NCBI GenBank assembly: GCA_016722045.1
Contig: JADKGY010000008.1
Coordinates: 1-64,000, forward strand
Source of the DNA: Candidatus Opimibacter skivensis
GTDB taxonomy: Bacteria > Bacteroidota > Bacteroidia > Chitinophagales > Saprospiraceae
Direction of reading: 5' to 3'
Length of the DNA stretch: 64,000 nt
Positions within the stretch are counted from its first letter, which is position 1. Every line of letters begins with the position of its first letter. The notes under the pieces are model-generated. The model made no database searches. It was not told the origin of the DNA and was given only the letters and a program-made list of their open reading frames with translations. The translations under genes were made by a program, and so were the position numbers. Positions 62,793 through 64,000 of the stretch are shown in pieces.

Positions 62793-64000
62793 CGAATACA
62801 GATGCATATGGTCATGTGCGGGGTGAGTCCGTTTATCTTGACGACATTCCATTAATTTACAACACATTGTTCGCATGTGTTTTTGATTCGCCTGTCGCAC
62901 ATGGAATTCTTAAATCAGTTGATCTGTCACAAGCCTTAAAATTAAAAGGCGTTGTTAGCATTCTTCTTGCCTTAGATATTCCCGGTGTAAATCAAATCGG
63001 CGGTATCGTTCCGGATGAACCTCTTTTAGCTGAAGGACATGTGCATTTCCAGGGAATGCCGATAGCACTTGTGCTTGCAGAAACAGAAGAAATTGCTCAG
63101 GCCGCTGCGAAAAAAATAAAAGTTGTAATCGATCCGCTTGAAATCATAACCGATCCTCGAATTGCTTTTGAAAAAAACGAACTGATCATTCCGCCGAAGA
63201 AATTCAAGATGGGTGATTCGGATTTGGCTTTCAAAGATTGTGTTCATGTTTTTTCCGGCCGCGCTGATGTCAATGGACAAGAGCATCTGTACATCGAAAC
63301 TCAGGGTGCTTACAGTGTACCGATGGAGGGTGGCGGAATTAAAATTTATTCTTCTACACAGGGACCGACAGCGGTGCAACGAACAGTTGCAAGAGTGACA
63401 GGTCTGCCGATGCATCGCATAGAAGTGGAAGTGGGACGTCTTGGCGGTGGCTTTGGTGGCAAAGAAGATCAGGCTAGTTCATGGGCATGTCTGTGTGCGT
63501 TGGGTACACTGCTTACGAATCGACCTGTGAAATACAGTCTTCATCGGATGGAGGATATGCGCATGACTGGAAAGCGTCATCCCTATTCTGCTGATTTCAA
63601 AATAGGACTTAATAAAGACCTCAACATTCAGGCATATGAAGTCGTCTTTTATCAGAATGCCGGCGCTGCAGCGGATCTTTCACCGGCTGTTTTAGAGCGC
63701 ACGTTATTTCACTGTACAAATTCATATTTTATTCCTCATGTAACCGCTACAGCTTATAGTTGCCGCACCAATCTGCCACCGAATACGGCCTTCCGTGGAT
63801 TTGGCGGACCTCAGGGCATGTTTGTCATCGAATCTGCAATCACCCATGCTGCAGAAAAATTAAAAATCAGCCCTTCTGTCATTCAACGAAAAAATCTCAT
63901 CACTCCGGGAGAAGAATTTCCATATGGACAAAAAGCAGAAAGTGAAGCCGTAACGACATGGGTGCAGGCTGATAGTTATTTTGATTTTGAAAAAATAATA
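62789..64000 (+). CDS. xdhB: xanthine dehydrogenase large (molybdopterin-binding) subunit, N-terminal part
   Basis: The gene runs off the window; 404 codons are open without a stop. It begins MTNTDAYGHVRGESVYLDD, a typical start of the XdhB N-terminal domain. Molybdenum-cofactor motifs are present: GRLGGGFGGKE at about 215 and AFRGFGGPQG at about 335. With XdhA it oxidises hypoxanthine and xanthine to urate. The start overlaps the xdhA stop. Confidence 0.93.
   Translation, partial: MTNTDAYGHVRGESVYLDDIPLIYNTLFACVFDSPVAHGILKSVDLSQALKLKGVVSILLALDIPGVNQIGGIVPDEPLLAEGHVHFQGMPIALVLAETEEIAQAAAKKIKVVIDPLEIITDPRIAFEKNELIIPPKKFKMGDSDLAFKDCVHVFSGRADVNGQEHLYIETQGAYSVPMEGGGIKIYSSTQGPTAVQRTVARVTGLPMHRIEVEVGRLGGGFGGKEDQASSWACLCALGTLLTNRPVKYSLHRMEDMRMTGKRHPYSADFKIGLNKDLNIQAYEVVFYQNAGAAADLSPAVLERTLFHCTNSYFIPHVTATAYSCRTNLPPNTAFRGFGGPQGMFVIESAITHAAEKLKISPSVIQRKNLITPGEEFPYGQKAESEAVTTWVQADSYFDFEKII

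Overview
The window looks like a chromosomal segment of a Bacteroidota bacterium. The main evidence is several secreted proteins ending in a type IX secretion (T9SS) type A C-terminal sorting domain, promoters of the Bacteroidota form TTTG-N19-TAnnTTTG, a propeller-containing two-component sensor, and typical Bacteroidota families (PD40/OmpA proteins, TMEM220, DUF6364/PIN pair). A Saprospiria-like lineage is a guess only.

Layout. 1-2074: 3' end of pdxA, a glucosaminidase, and a LOG-family phosphoribohydrolase. 2198-17475: two minus-strand T9SS proteins that share head, tail and terminator; one is small (605 aa) and the other is a giant of about 4,300 aa built from roughly 42 HYR-type repeats of about 82 aa. 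18160-25359: an aspartoacylase-family protein, an M12-type metalloprotease, another T9SS protein and TMEM220. 25448-27170: galE downstream of an RHH/PIN toxin-antitoxin pair with a very clear promoter and operator. 27321-33523: a TetR regulator with a TolC/adaptor/RND efflux operon. 33524-36463: intergenic space rich in small palindromic repeats. 36464-42702: a probable defence island with an MmeI-like type IIL restriction-modification enzyme facing an AT-rich four-gene operon (AAA ATPase, small frameshifted partner, SAM methyltransferase, membrane coiled-coil protein). 42984-44894: transhydrogenase pntB and the membrane half of pntA. 45105-51185: cupin, propeller sensor kinase with its response regulator, alpha/beta hydrolase. 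51601-59746: acetyltransferase, two PD40/OmpA proteins (the second broken by indels), YqeY, VOC protein, two more T9SS proteins. 59799-64000: sugE, guaD, a YdcZ-type transporter, xdhA and the start of xdhB, which together suggest guanine to xanthine to urate conversion.

The most notable signals are: (1) a perfect 58-bp palindrome inserted in frame in xdhA; (2) the AT-rich ATPase/methyltransferase/membrane operon beside the restriction enzyme; (3) several families of short palindromic repeats, including a 44-nt element with five copies (one nested in another repeat, one between 9-bp direct repeats) and hairpins whose arms differ between copies but stay complementary; (4) unrelated domains inserted inside single HYR repeats of the giant protein. 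At least six single-base indels, mostly in homopolymers, break otherwise good genes. They may be decay, but uncorrected long-read assembly errors are just as likely.

I saw no rRNA, tRNA, CRISPR array, transposase or integrase.
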